Origin: Roseimicrobium sp. ORNL1
GTDB taxonomy: Bacteria; Verrucomicrobiota; Verrucomicrobiia; Verrucomicrobiales; Verrucomicrobiaceae
NCBI RefSeq assembly: GCF_011044495.1
Contig: NZ_CP049143.1
Span: 6,386,001-6,450,000, forward strand
DNA: 64,000 nucleotides
Reading direction: 5' to 3'
Below are positions 8,452 through 16,550 of the stretch, in pieces. Position 1 is the stretch's first letter. Each line of letters begins with the position of its first letter. The notes under the pieces are model-generated. The model saw only the letters and a list, made by a program, of their open reading frames with translations. It did not search any database and had not been told where the DNA came from. Position numbers and translations under genes: made by a program.

Positions 8452-9501
8452 ATGCTCTCTCTCACGGTCCTCGGCAGCGGCAGTTCTGGAAACTGCGCTG
8501 TCGTGCGCACGGAGAAGACCCGCCTCCTCATCGATGCGGGCTTGAGCGGCCGGCAGATCATGCTTCGCCTCGAAGCCGTGGGCCTGCGCCTGGAGGATCT
8601 GGACGGTGTGCTCCTGACTCATGAGCACTGCGATCACACCGCGGGACTGGATATCTTGTGCCGTCGTCACCAGGTGCCGCTCTTCGCCACACCGCTCACG
8701 CAGGAGGCACTCATGCAAGGCACTTTCCGCAAGGCCACGCCTCGGTGGAGGCTCATGCAAACCGGTGCCCCTTTCGATTTTCAGGATCTGCGCATCGAGT
8801 GTTTTCCCGTGCCGCATGACGCCGTGGACCCCGTGGGCTTTGTCATCGCCGATGAGGAATCACGCCTCGGGGTGCTGAGTGACGTGGGCTTTGTCACCAA
8901 CTTGATTCGCGATCGTCTTCGCGGCGCCCACACTCTCTTTGTAGAAGCGAACTATGACGGTCCTCTTCTGGAAGCAGACACGAAGCGCCCCTGGGCTACG
9001 AAGCAGCGCATCAGCGGACGTCATGGACACCTTTCCAATGAGCAGACGGCAGAGCTTTTGCAGACTCTGGCTCATGAAGGGCTGCATCATGTGGTCCTTG
9101 GCCACCTGAGTGATGATTGCAACTGCCCCGATGTGGCGCTCAAAAAAATGACCTCGGTGCTGCGCAGTTCCGGCGCCTTGGAAACCAAGGTCGTGTGCGC
9201 AAAACGCAGTGTGCCCCTGCCTTGGATGGAAGTCGCCCGTCGCACATGCGTGGTACAAACAGTACTTTCTCCGACCACAGAGCCCATCCCAATCCCCAGC
9301 CCAGCGGCATCTTCCATTCCTGTGATCATCGAAGAGGGCGCCAGCATTCCGGAAGAGAAAAACCTTTCTGAGCCGGTTGTCTTGTACCGCACGGTGCCCC
9401 CTGTCATCCCCAACGCTCCCACCTCTCCCCGCATACGAAAAGCGAACACCACTTCCCAAGAGGTGCAATCCGATTTCTGGCTCGATCCCGGTGTCGCTTG
9501 A
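8452..9501 (+). CDS. MBL-fold metallo-hydrolase (YycJ/WalJ-like)
   Basis: A 349-aa protein whose first 250 residues form a metallo-beta-lactamase fold: LGSGSSGNCAVV at the N-terminus, the metal motif LTHEHCDHTAGL (HxHxDH) near residue 58, then a PHDAVDPVGFVI strand, EANYD, GRHGHLSN and LGHLSDDCN, in the order seen in YycJ/WalJ exonuclease-like proteins. The family has been linked to nuclease activity and cell-wall homeostasis. The last 90 residues are a Pro/Thr/Ser-rich tail not usual for the family. It is divergent from the AsmA-like gene, with about 105 bp between starts holding both promoters. Confidence 0.87.
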   Translation: MLSLTVLGSGSSGNCAVVRTEKTRLLIDAGLSGRQIMLRLEAVGLRLEDLDGVLLTHEHCDHTAGLDILCRRHQVPLFATPLTQEALMQGTFRKATPRWRLMQTGAPFDFQDLRIECFPVPHDAVDPVGFVIADEESRLGVLSDVGFVTNLIRDRLRGAHTLFVEANYDGPLLEADTKRPWATKQRISGRHGHLSNEQTAELLQTLAHEGLHHVVLGHLSDDCNCPDVALKKMTSVLRSSGALETKVVCAKRSVPLPWMEVARRTCVVQTVLSPTTEPIPIPSPAASSIPVIIEEGASIPEEKNLSEPVVLYRTVPPVIPNAPTSPRIRKANTTSQEVQSDFWLDPGVA

Positions 9502-9516
9502 GGGTTTGATCAGTTT

Positions 9517-9996
9517 ATGCAACGCGTACTTCGCATTCTCATTCCTGCAGTTATTGCTCTCGTAATCGGGTGGTTTGTCTGGCCCTACATGCAATCTGAG
9601 AAGAGCCAGGCCGAAAATATGCACCGGAGATTCATCTCCCTCGCGGCAAAGCGGGATTGGGATGGTGCGAACAAACTGATCGCCAACGATTATAGCGACG
9701 AGTGGGATAACAATCGGGAGGAAGCTGTCCAGACGGCCTCAGAGCTCCTTCAAGGGTTCCTCTACCTCAACATCGAATGGGAAACCACGGAAGTCACTGC
9801 GAACCAAGGGATTGCCAAAGTTCGCGGTTTTGCGAAAATGAACGGCAGCGGCGGCGGGTTCAGCTCCCAAATCATGTCTACCGTGAACGCCCTGAAGGAG
9901 CCGTGGGTTTTTACCTGGCGAAAAGAAAGCTGGAAGCCCAATTCATGGAAATTGGTGTCCATGAAAAACGAGGAAGTGAAAAAAATGGGGTTTTAA
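9517..9996 (+). CDS. Membrane-anchored protein of unknown function, NTF2-like shape
   Basis: A 159-aa protein with one N-terminal membrane segment (ILIPAVIALVIGWFVW, residues 7-22). The remainder, with MHRRFISLAAKRDWDGANKL, resembles the helix-cone start of SnoaL/NTF2-like domains, and ends in a WKLVSM strand. This is a shape-based guess. The gene follows the hydrolase by 15 bp and is probably co-transcribed. Confidence 0.6.
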   Translation: MQRVLRILIPAVIALVIGWFVWPYMQSEKSQAENMHRRFISLAAKRDWDGANKLIANDYSDEWDNNREEAVQTASELLQGFLYLNIEWETTEVTANQGIAKVRGFAKMNGSGGGFSSQIMSTVNALKEPWVFTWRKESWKPNSWKLVSMKNEEVKKMGF

Positions 9997-10317
9997 TTCC
10001 CATTTTTACTGATCTCGTCGAGGAAATGGGGCATTTTTGCGGGCAGTCGTGAGCGCAAAAAATCCCTGATTTTTTAAAAATGCTTAGAATTTTTGACCCA
10101 GCCAAACACCCCCCTTTCTCCACCGGTCCATCAACTCAGATTTGCGTGATCCGTTGAAATTGAATGCATTTCAAACCAATTGGCGTCTAAGCATTCAATA
10201 TTACGTTTATATTAGAGACCTCAAATTATTCATGGAATGAACCCATATTCATTAAGTATAAATTGATTTATTATAATTTCCATATCAAGATGCGCCGTGC
10301 TCTACCAACTCAAGTAT
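9997..10317 (+). promoter_or_regulatory. AT-rich leader upstream of the pilin gene
   Basis: About 320 bp with no gene, and much more AT-rich than its surroundings, especially 10180-10300. An inverted repeat TTGAAAT-N7-ATTTCAA spans 10154-10174. I see no clear sigma-54 box. Its position before the first prepilin gene suggests the main promoter of the pilus locus. Confidence 0.5.
10031..10076 (+). terminator. Possible terminator after the membrane-anchored protein gene
   Basis: ATTTTTGCG (10033-10041) can pair with CGCAAAAAAT (10054-10063), followed after five bases by six T. A second AT-only hairpin, AAAAAATC-CCT-GATTTTTT, overlaps it. The weak stems keep confidence low. Confidence 0.4.
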
Positions 10318-10740
10318 ATGAAATACAATCCTATCCTTCGTTCCAAGAAAGCTGCTGGCTTCACCCTCATCGAAATCAGCTTGGTCATCGCCCTGCTCCT
10401 TGGCCTCATCGCCGTGGTGTTCATTGGTCTCGGTTCCTACCGTGAAGGTTCGAACAAGGCCCAGTGCAAAATGCAGCTGGCCGCCGTTCAAAAGGCAGTC
10501 CGCTCCTATGCCAACATGAACAACATCGTGATCGACGCCGCTGGCACGATTCCGGACACCTATCTGGAAGACGGCACCATCATGGCGGTCAAGCCCGTCT
10601 GCCCCTCCGGTGGCACCTACGCCTACAAGGCCCTGGCTCCTGCCGTTGGCATCCCCTATGCTGACTGCAGCTACGACGGCGGCGCTGTCGCTACCAACAC
10701 CCACGTCCTGACCGGTACCACCGGCATCGCTGACTGGTAA
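10318..10740 (+). CDS. Type IV prepilin-like protein (candidate major pilin)
   Basis: A 140-aa class III signal protein: short basic leader (MKYNPILRSKKAAG), then the prepilin peptidase site G/FTLIE with Glu at mature position 5, and a hydrophobic helix SLVIALLLGLIAVV. The C-terminal part has three cysteines (KAQCKMQ, VCPSG, YADCSYD), so a disulfide is possible. I start at ATG 10318, next to the basic leader; a GTG at 10297 adds seven residues. It opens the plus-strand pilus run behind a long AT-rich leader, and its codon-rich, Gly/Ala/Thr composition fits a highly expressed pilin. Prepilin peptidase is not in the window. Confidence 0.88.
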   Translation: MKYNPILRSKKAAGFTLIEISLVIALLLGLIAVVFIGLGSYREGSNKAQCKMQLAAVQKAVRSYANMNNIVIDAAGTIPDTYLEDGTIMAVKPVCPSGGTYAYKALAPAVGIPYADCSYDGGAVATNTHVLTGTTGIADW

Positions 10741-10795
10741 ATAGCAGCGTCGTTTCCGGCCTTTCGCGGTATCAATCTCACCCTTCCAACTTCCC

Positions 10796-12682
10796 GTGTC
10801 TGTCATTACCGATCCGTACGATTTGAAGCCTGCCGACGTCTATCGTCAGGCTCGTACTGTCGCTGCAAAGACCAGCCGTGGAACGGATGGGAACTGGTAC
10901 CGCGATCCTGGAGACATCGCATGTCAATGGCATATCTGGTTCGACGGGGGCAGGGAGGTATGTTCTGCCACCTTCTCCCGTTCGGACAACTGCTGGCGGC
11001 AGGGCCCTCCCCTGCCGCTGGCCAGTCTCACCACGGGGGATGACATCCAGTCCTTCCTGGGAGACCTCATGTCCCCCACCTACTTCGGCCACAAGCCTAG
11101 GGCCTTGGGCGTCATCCTTCATGTCGCCGACGAGTTCTCCCTCGCAGAAGTGGCCTCAGGCCCAGAGATTGCAGGAGAGACCGCCGACGACCTCAATGTG
11201 CTGAGGTACAACCTTGTCGACTCGCCCAAGGATTTCCTGGCTGACCGTGATGTATCGGTCGATACCATTTCCTGGCGATTGCTTCCCTTCTGGGGTGCAC
11301 CCGGCGGCCAGACTCGATACACAGCTGTTTCTCTTCCCCGGTCCCGCGAAACGTTCCTCGGCAAACTGGTGGAAGGTGGCGAAGAATGGCGCATCCCGGT
11401 CCGGGTGGCCGTGACCAGCGCGCCCATGGAGGCCCTGGCATCCTTGGCCCTCCTCAAGCCTGAACTCCGAGGGGGCGGCTTGATTGCATTCCCTTATTTG
11501 AAATACACCGCCGTCTTCGCCCTGAATGCGAGTGGCGAACTCCGTTCCGCGCGCAGCCTTGCCCACCGAGGAGGCAATCCACTTCCTTCCAGCTTCGGGG
11601 ACATCTTGTGGAACATGGGTGTGGCCGCTGAGCTCATCACCAACGATGGAGCCGGGCAGTTGCTGCCGAATGTCGTCATCATTTCACCCAACTCCGCAGT
11701 TCTCAACGAAGCCGTTAGAGACTTGGAGGCTTATTCCCTGAAACGTCAGCGCATCGTCACTCACGCGCTGGACCTCAGCAGCCACCCCACTACGGGCAGC
11801 CTTCCAGGCAACCGCCCGGAATTCCTGCCCTATGATGCCGGCGCCGCCTCGCAGGTGGGCTCAGGATCGCTTTCCAAATCGGAGACCTTCCGGTCTCTCT
11901 GGGATGGCTGGGCCACTCAAAACTTCTTCAACACCGCGAAGATCGACACCCAGTATCCCACTCTGGCCGATCTTCGCCTCCTTCGCTTTTCTTCGTGGTT
12001 CGTCGGATTGCTGGGAATCTCGCTCGTTGCCATGGCCGGATACGGCATTTATGGCTTGTTTACCGCGATGCGTCACCCCTCTTGGGAACTCACTGAGGCA
12101 CAGGTCTCCGCCACCAAGGCCAAGCACGAGAAGCTCTTCGTTGAAGAAAAGCAGATTGATGTCACTGACCTGTTGATGAAGCCTCGCTCCCAAGGCTGGA
12201 CAACGCTTGAGTTGATCATGCAATTGTTCCCTGAGGACGCAGGGGTCCGTCTTGAAGATTTCGGCTACGAAGTCAAACCCGTCACTGCTACAGTACCGGC
12301 GGGACCCAGACCAAAAGCCGCCCCTGGAACCAAGCCTGCCGGTCCCCAGACGTTTGGCATTACACGCGAGTGGACTTTCAAGGGCTTGGCAAAGCCCAAG
12401 GCGCTTGATCTCCTGAACAACCTCAACAGCCAGCGAGGTCTTACCGCGCTCTTCGACCAGGTGTTCAAGGCGACCAATGATTCAAGCCTTGCTCCCGATC
12501 CCTCCCGCCAGGTCCGCCTCGTTCTCACCCAAAACACCAATCCGAGATTCGATGTGAAAGCGTCCGCGGGTGAAGCAGCCAAAGACCCTTCCCTGACTTT
12601 CCCCTACGCGTTCGAGGCCGTCATCTCGCAGACCCTTACAGAAAAGGATCCCCTCGCACTCCCCACCGGGAAGCCCTTCTGA
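10796..12682 (+). CDS. PilM/PilN-like (GspL-like) inner-membrane assembly protein
   Basis: A 628-aa protein beginning at GTG. The first 390 residues look like a cytoplasmic actin-like domain, weakly conserved. A single membrane segment follows at about residues 398-422 (SSWFVGLLGISLVAMAGYGI), then a coiled region and a PilN/GspL-like periplasmic part with a Pro/Ala linker (PAGPRPKAAPGTKPAGP) at about 505. The arrangement equals PilM fused to PilN, or GspL, which bridge the assembly ATPase to the periplasmic alignment complex. The assignment rests on architecture and position before PilO-, PilP- and PilQ-like genes; no motif is decisive. Confidence 0.62.
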   Translation: MSVITDPYDLKPADVYRQARTVAAKTSRGTDGNWYRDPGDIACQWHIWFDGGREVCSATFSRSDNCWRQGPPLPLASLTTGDDIQSFLGDLMSPTYFGHKPRALGVILHVADEFSLAEVASGPEIAGETADDLNVLRYNLVDSPKDFLADRDVSVDTISWRLLPFWGAPGGQTRYTAVSLPRSRETFLGKLVEGGEEWRIPVRVAVTSAPMEALASLALLKPELRGGGLIAFPYLKYTAVFALNASGELRSARSLAHRGGNPLPSSFGDILWNMGVAAELITNDGAGQLLPNVVIISPNSAVLNEAVRDLEAYSLKRQRIVTHALDLSSHPTTGSLPGNRPEFLPYDAGAASQVGSGSLSKSETFRSLWDGWATQNFFNTAKIDTQYPTLADLRLLRFSSWFVGLLGISLVAMAGYGIYGLFTAMRHPSWELTEAQVSATKAKHEKLFVEEKQIDVTDLLMKPRSQGWTTLELIMQLFPEDAGVRLEDFGYEVKPVTATVPAGPRPKAAPGTKPAGPQTFGITREWTFKGLAKPKALDLLNNLNSQRGLTALFDQVFKATNDSSLAPDPSRQVRLVLTQNTNPRFDVKASAGEAAKDPSLTFPYAFEAVISQTLTEKDPLALPTGKPF

Positions 12683-12686
12683 TCCA

Positions 12687-13250
12687 ATGAGCGCTTACAC
12701 CAAGCCCATTCTCCGATTTGGACTCATGGTCCCGGCGATTTTCAACGCCATGATTCTCGGCGGCGTTGTTGCCGGCGTTTCCAAGCTCTCCGCGATCCGT
12801 GCAGAAAAGGAAAAGCGGTATGACGAGCAGACGAAACGCCTGGCCGCGATGAAACAGCTCGAAGCCAAAATCGCCCCCAAGCGCAAGCTCTTTGAAGAGC
12901 AGAAGAAGATTCTTACCTCGGACCCCGGCCAGATCATGACCAAAGGGCTCGACGCTTCTCTTCCGAAGTACACGGAGCTCGAACTGGCAAGAACCAGCCT
13001 GATTTTCCCACAAGACCGTGGCCGCCTTGGCCGCCTGATGCAGTGCGACATCAGCAAGGTCAAGTGCACCTTCAAGGGTGGCATTGGCCCCATGCAGGAG
13101 ACACTGCTCCAGATTGAATCGCTCATGCCGCACGCCTTTTTGGAAGAAATCAAAGTCAGCCGCAAGAGTGATCTGATGCTGAAGCGGCCGGATCACCTGG
13201 AGATTGAAACCACACACGCTTGCTGGAAGGCCGGGGAGGAAAAGCCGTGA
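12687..13250 (+). CDS. PilO/GspM-like alignment protein
   Basis: A 187-aa protein with a short cytoplasmic start, one membrane segment (residues 10-30, FGLMVPAIFNAMILGGVVAG), then a charged coiled-coil (AEKEKRYDEQTKRLAAMKQLEAK, residues about 39-60) and a small alpha/beta domain. That layout is PilO/GspM-like. PilO proteins pair with PilN in the periplasm to align the inner-membrane platform with the secretin. It starts 4 bp after the PilM/N-like gene and overlaps the next start by four bases (GTGA), indicating translational coupling. Confidence 0.6.
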   Translation: MSAYTKPILRFGLMVPAIFNAMILGGVVAGVSKLSAIRAEKEKRYDEQTKRLAAMKQLEAKIAPKRKLFEEQKKILTSDPGQIMTKGLDASLPKYTELELARTSLIFPQDRGRLGRLMQCDISKVKCTFKGGIGPMQETLLQIESLMPHAFLEEIKVSRKSDLMLKRPDHLEIETTHACWKAGEEKP

Positions 13251-13852
13251 AAACCTTGTCGTCATTGTTGATTCTCACCCTGGCAGCCGCTGCTGTCGCA
13301 AATGGGGCTCCCCCGGCGAAGGCCCCGTCCGGTCCCGTCAAGAAAGCGCCATTTGTGGGCAACGAGGCTGGCTGGCTTCCCAGAGTGAAGTGCCTGCCCA
13401 GTGCCGCGGACGTTGACGCCGCTGCGCAAAAGCTGAGTTCGCGGACACGGGCGGTCGATCCCTTCAGCGTCGCCACGTTTCCTCGTGAAGATGACAAACC
13501 TCAGACGGATGAAAACGAGAACCGTCCGACCCTTCGCATCACGCTGAATCAAGCGCTGCAGACGTTGAAGCTCAACGGGATCAATCTCACCCAGAAGGAA
13601 TTCCTCATTGGCGGGCGCAACGTGTACGAGGGCGACGTCGTTGAGCTCTCCTACAAGAATGAAATCTTCCAGGCTCTCTGCGTCGAAATCAACGCAACGG
13701 AGATCGTCTTTCGGGACCTGCAACGGGGTGATGTCGGGATCATGCCACATAACATGATTCCCAAGCTCCCACTCGAACCCATGCGCAAAGTGGCCTCCTC
13801 CCTAGAGCCGCGCTGGGCTCCCATGGAACCGGCAACACCTCCCAAGAAATGA
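13247..13852 (+). CDS. PilP/GspC-like periplasmic protein
   Basis: A 201-aa secreted protein. The GTG start overlaps the previous stop as GTGA and has a strong GGGGAGGA box 6 bp upstream; the frame extends to 13220 but loses the signal peptide. After the signal (LSSLLILTLAAAAVANG) come a low-complexity linker and a small beta domain around residues 100-175 with YEGDVVELSYKNEIF and EIVFRDLQRGD, similar in shape to the PilP/GspC homology region that contacts the secretin N0 domain. It ends four bases into the secretin gene (ATGA). Function is inferred from shape and gene order. Confidence 0.6.
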   Translation: MKTLSSLLILTLAAAAVANGAPPAKAPSGPVKKAPFVGNEAGWLPRVKCLPSAADVDAAAQKLSSRTRAVDPFSVATFPREDDKPQTDENENRPTLRITLNQALQTLKLNGINLTQKEFLIGGRNVYEGDVVELSYKNEIFQALCVEINATEIVFRDLQRGDVGIMPHNMIPKLPLEPMRKVASSLEPRWAPMEPATPPKK

Positions 13853-15918
13853 ATCTTCCTCTCACCATCTCCCTCAACCTGCTGGTCTGCTCCCTAACTG
13901 CCCTGCAGGGGCAGTCGGACCTGCCCCTGCCTCTCCCTGCGCCAAACTCTCTTCTCGCCCTGCAACAGCCGGATGGTACCAAGCCTCTGGCTGGCCCCAT
14001 GCTGGTGCAAAATTCAAGCCCCGTTGCCGACCCTGGAGCTGGAGCGAGAGCAGGCTCGGATATCACTCCTGTGCCGGCGGATGCTCCCACCCCGGCGCCC
14101 GCCGCTGAGGGTTCGAGTTCCACTCCGATGCTGGCCGCCGCCAACCCTGGCCTTGAAAATCCGGCAGCCACTCCCCTTCCCACCCTGCCCTCCGAGGGTT
14201 ATTGGGTGGACGGAGCTCCCATCAATGACGTCATGCAGTACCTGTGCCGCAAAGCCGGCTACCAGTACTTTTTCAACAATGAGCTGAACGGCCCGGAGCA
14301 CATCGTCACCGGCCACCTGCAGCTTGATGATCCGGAGCGTCAGATTGAAGACCTCGCCGTCGCCTTTGGACTTGCTGTCTACCGCCAGGCGAAGACGCTC
14401 TATGTCATGAATGACCAGCAGCTCTCGCGCCTGCCGCTGGAAATCATGAGCTATCAGCTCAAGTACCTGCGTGGCTCCAGCCCCAGCCGCGTATCCGCAC
14501 AATCTTCCGCCGAAGCTGGTGGCGGTGGCGGTGCGTCAGGAGGCATGGCCGACTTCGAAAAGCTCAAGCTCATCATTCGCCCCCTGCTCACCAAGACTGT
14601 GGGTCAGATCGAGTTCGAGGAAAAGACCAACACGCTGCTCGTCACGGACAACAGCGTGAAAATTAAGCGCATCAAGGATCTCCTGGAAAAGATCGACCGC
14701 CCCAAACAGCAAATTGCTGTGAATGTCCGCGTGCTGCGCGTCATCAACAACAAGGGCAAGAAACTCGGCGTCGACTGGTCCACTACCTTGGGTGAAGGCC
14801 TCTCCGTCACCGCGAGCCAGAGCTTGAATGCCATGTTCAACCTGCCGGAAACGAGCACGCTGACCAAGGCAAGCTCCAGCATCCGGGAATTCACCAACGG
14901 ATTCAGCAATACGTCGATAGCGAGCGGAGCGACGGGAACGCCCACCACCACCACGTTCGAGAATACCACCACTGCGACTGGCAGTACCACCGACTCCAAT
15001 AGCAGAGACACCGCCAGCCTCTATGACAACGGTCCTGGCCTGATCTTCGCTCCCCTTCAGATTAATGCCATCATCCGCGCTCTGGAGGAAAACGGCATCG
15101 TTTCGCAGGAATCCTGCCCGACGATCATCACGGAAGACAACGAACAGGGCCTCATCTCCATCGTGGATCGCTTCCCCATCCTCACCTCGACCATCACCGA
15201 GACGACGGCTGGGCAGAACATCACTGAAGAACTCCGCTACAAGATCGACGACGCCGATCCGGACCCCATGGATAATCCGGAAAAGAGCCGCGAAATCGGT
15301 GTGACCCTTTCCGTGACTCCCACACTGCTGCCAGATGGTACCGTCCGCATGAAGCTGCGCCCCCGCGTTGCCAAGATTGTGGAATTCATCACCGGTCAGA
15401 CACAAAACATCTACCCCCGTGTGAGTGAATCCACTGCGGAAGCAATCAGCCGTATCCCAAGTGGACAGTCCCTCATCCTTGGTGGATTCTACGACTACAA
15501 TGACCGCAAGAATGGCAACAACGTTCCGCTTCTTGGCAAGGTTCCCGGCTTGGGCTGGCTCTTCAAGTCCAAGGACAACACCATGGAGAAGGTGAGCCTG
15601 ATCTTTGTCATCACCCCGAGCGTCTATGACGCCTCCAACCCCAACGCCATTCGTGGCATGAACCAGGAAATGCGGACTTACTCGAACTTCGAAGCTGCCC
15701 GGTTGGATGCGATGAGCGAGCGTTTCCTCCCTCCGCTTCCCGTGGACGGCCCGCCCGCCGCCTACCAGACCCGGGAGACGGTGAAGACACAGACGGTCTC
15801 CAAGCCCTCCGGTGCTCTTCCTGCTGAAGGCTCCGCCCAGCAGTCCGAACAGCCCAAGAAGAAGTCCTTCTTCGGTCGCATCTTCAACAAGAATTCAAGC
15901 GCAGCAACCTCCCCCTAA
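13849..15918 (+). CDS. Type IV pilus / type II secretion secretin
   Basis: A 689-aa outer-membrane channel of the PilQ/GspD family. After the signal peptide come a Pro/Ala-rich spacer, an STN-like N domain (PINDVMQYLCRKAGYQYFF, about residue 125), an N1-like domain ending in LLVTDNSVKIKRIKDLLEKI (family-typical), and a secretin domain at about residues 405-590 containing LQINAIIRALEENG, EIGVTLSVTPTLLPDG and IPSGQSLILGGFYD. An inserted Thr/Ser/Gly-rich segment at about 345-385 and a Lys-rich C-terminal tail are unusual. Translation is coupled to the PilP-like gene. Confidence 0.92.
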   Translation: MNLPLTISLNLLVCSLTALQGQSDLPLPLPAPNSLLALQQPDGTKPLAGPMLVQNSSPVADPGAGARAGSDITPVPADAPTPAPAAEGSSSTPMLAAANPGLENPAATPLPTLPSEGYWVDGAPINDVMQYLCRKAGYQYFFNNELNGPEHIVTGHLQLDDPERQIEDLAVAFGLAVYRQAKTLYVMNDQQLSRLPLEIMSYQLKYLRGSSPSRVSAQSSAEAGGGGGASGGMADFEKLKLIIRPLLTKTVGQIEFEEKTNTLLVTDNSVKIKRIKDLLEKIDRPKQQIAVNVRVLRVINNKGKKLGVDWSTTLGEGLSVTASQSLNAMFNLPETSTLTKASSSIREFTNGFSNTSIASGATGTPTTTTFENTTTATGSTTDSNSRDTASLYDNGPGLIFAPLQINAIIRALEENGIVSQESCPTIITEDNEQGLISIVDRFPILTSTITETTAGQNITEELRYKIDDADPDPMDNPEKSREIGVTLSVTPTLLPDGTVRMKLRPRVAKIVEFITGQTQNIYPRVSESTAEAISRIPSGQSLILGGFYDYNDRKNGNNVPLLGKVPGLGWLFKSKDNTMEKVSLIFVITPSVYDASNPNAIRGMNQEMRTYSNFEAARLDAMSERFLPPLPVDGPPAAYQTRETVKTQTVSKPSGALPAEGSAQQSEQPKKKSFFGRIFNKNSSAATSP

Positions 15919-15932
15919 GCCGACAATCTCCC

Positions 15933-16550
15933 ATGTTCGCGCCCAAGGTCACAGATACAATCACTGGCATTTCATTCCTGCCGCCGGAGCCGTCGTCAGG
16001 ATTGATGGCGGCGATCAATGTGCTGGAATCCATCGCAGCATGCTCAGTGAATCATCTGCAGCAGGGCGGTTACATGTCGGACACAGAGATCCACGGTCTG
16101 CTGCAGAGCTATCATGTGCATCTTACGAGTGGCGGTTCCCTGCCTGCCTGTCGTGACTTCCTTGCCTTCACCGCTCTGCACCAGGCGAGGAAGCATGCCG
16201 TGACCCCGGAAGGCGAGGTGTCCCGCATGCAGCGCGTGCTGCGCCAGAGGCTGCACGATGAGGTCCACTACTGGAGCGTTGGCATGATGCCGGGACGGCC
16301 CAATTCCCTCTACGAATCCTGCCCCTCGCTCCGCGTGGCCTGTTCGCTCCTCGGGTGCCCCGCAGTCCTCTCCGGCGATGACAGCATCGTGCATGTCGCC
16401 TCACTGAATCCCGTCTCCGCTCTTGTTGCCTCCGCGTGGATTCGCCACGAGATCACGCACGCCGGCAAGCAGGATCCGCCCTTTGTCTTCCCCTTCATCG
16501 TGGACCTCGCCACCTGGGAGTCTCTCCAGCAGCGCCACTTCTCCGCATGA
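15933..16550 (+). CDS. Unknown protein of the pilus locus
   Basis: A 205-aa soluble-looking protein with no signal peptide or membrane segment, lying between the secretin and PilB genes. It is rich in His, Ser and Cys, with segments HLQQGGYMSDTEIHGLLQSY and HDEVHYWSVGMMPG. I do not recognise a family. The stop overlaps the PilB start (ATGA), so the two are translationally coupled, which argues for a cytoplasmic partner or regulator of the ATPase. Confidence 0.75.
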   Translation: MFAPKVTDTITGISFLPPEPSSGLMAAINVLESIAACSVNHLQQGGYMSDTEIHGLLQSYHVHLTSGGSLPACRDFLAFTALHQARKHAVTPEGEVSRMQRVLRQRLHDEVHYWSVGMMPGRPNSLYESCPSLRVACSLLGCPAVLSGDDSIVHVASLNPVSALVASAWIRHEITHAGKQDPPFVFPFIVDLATWESLQQRHFSA

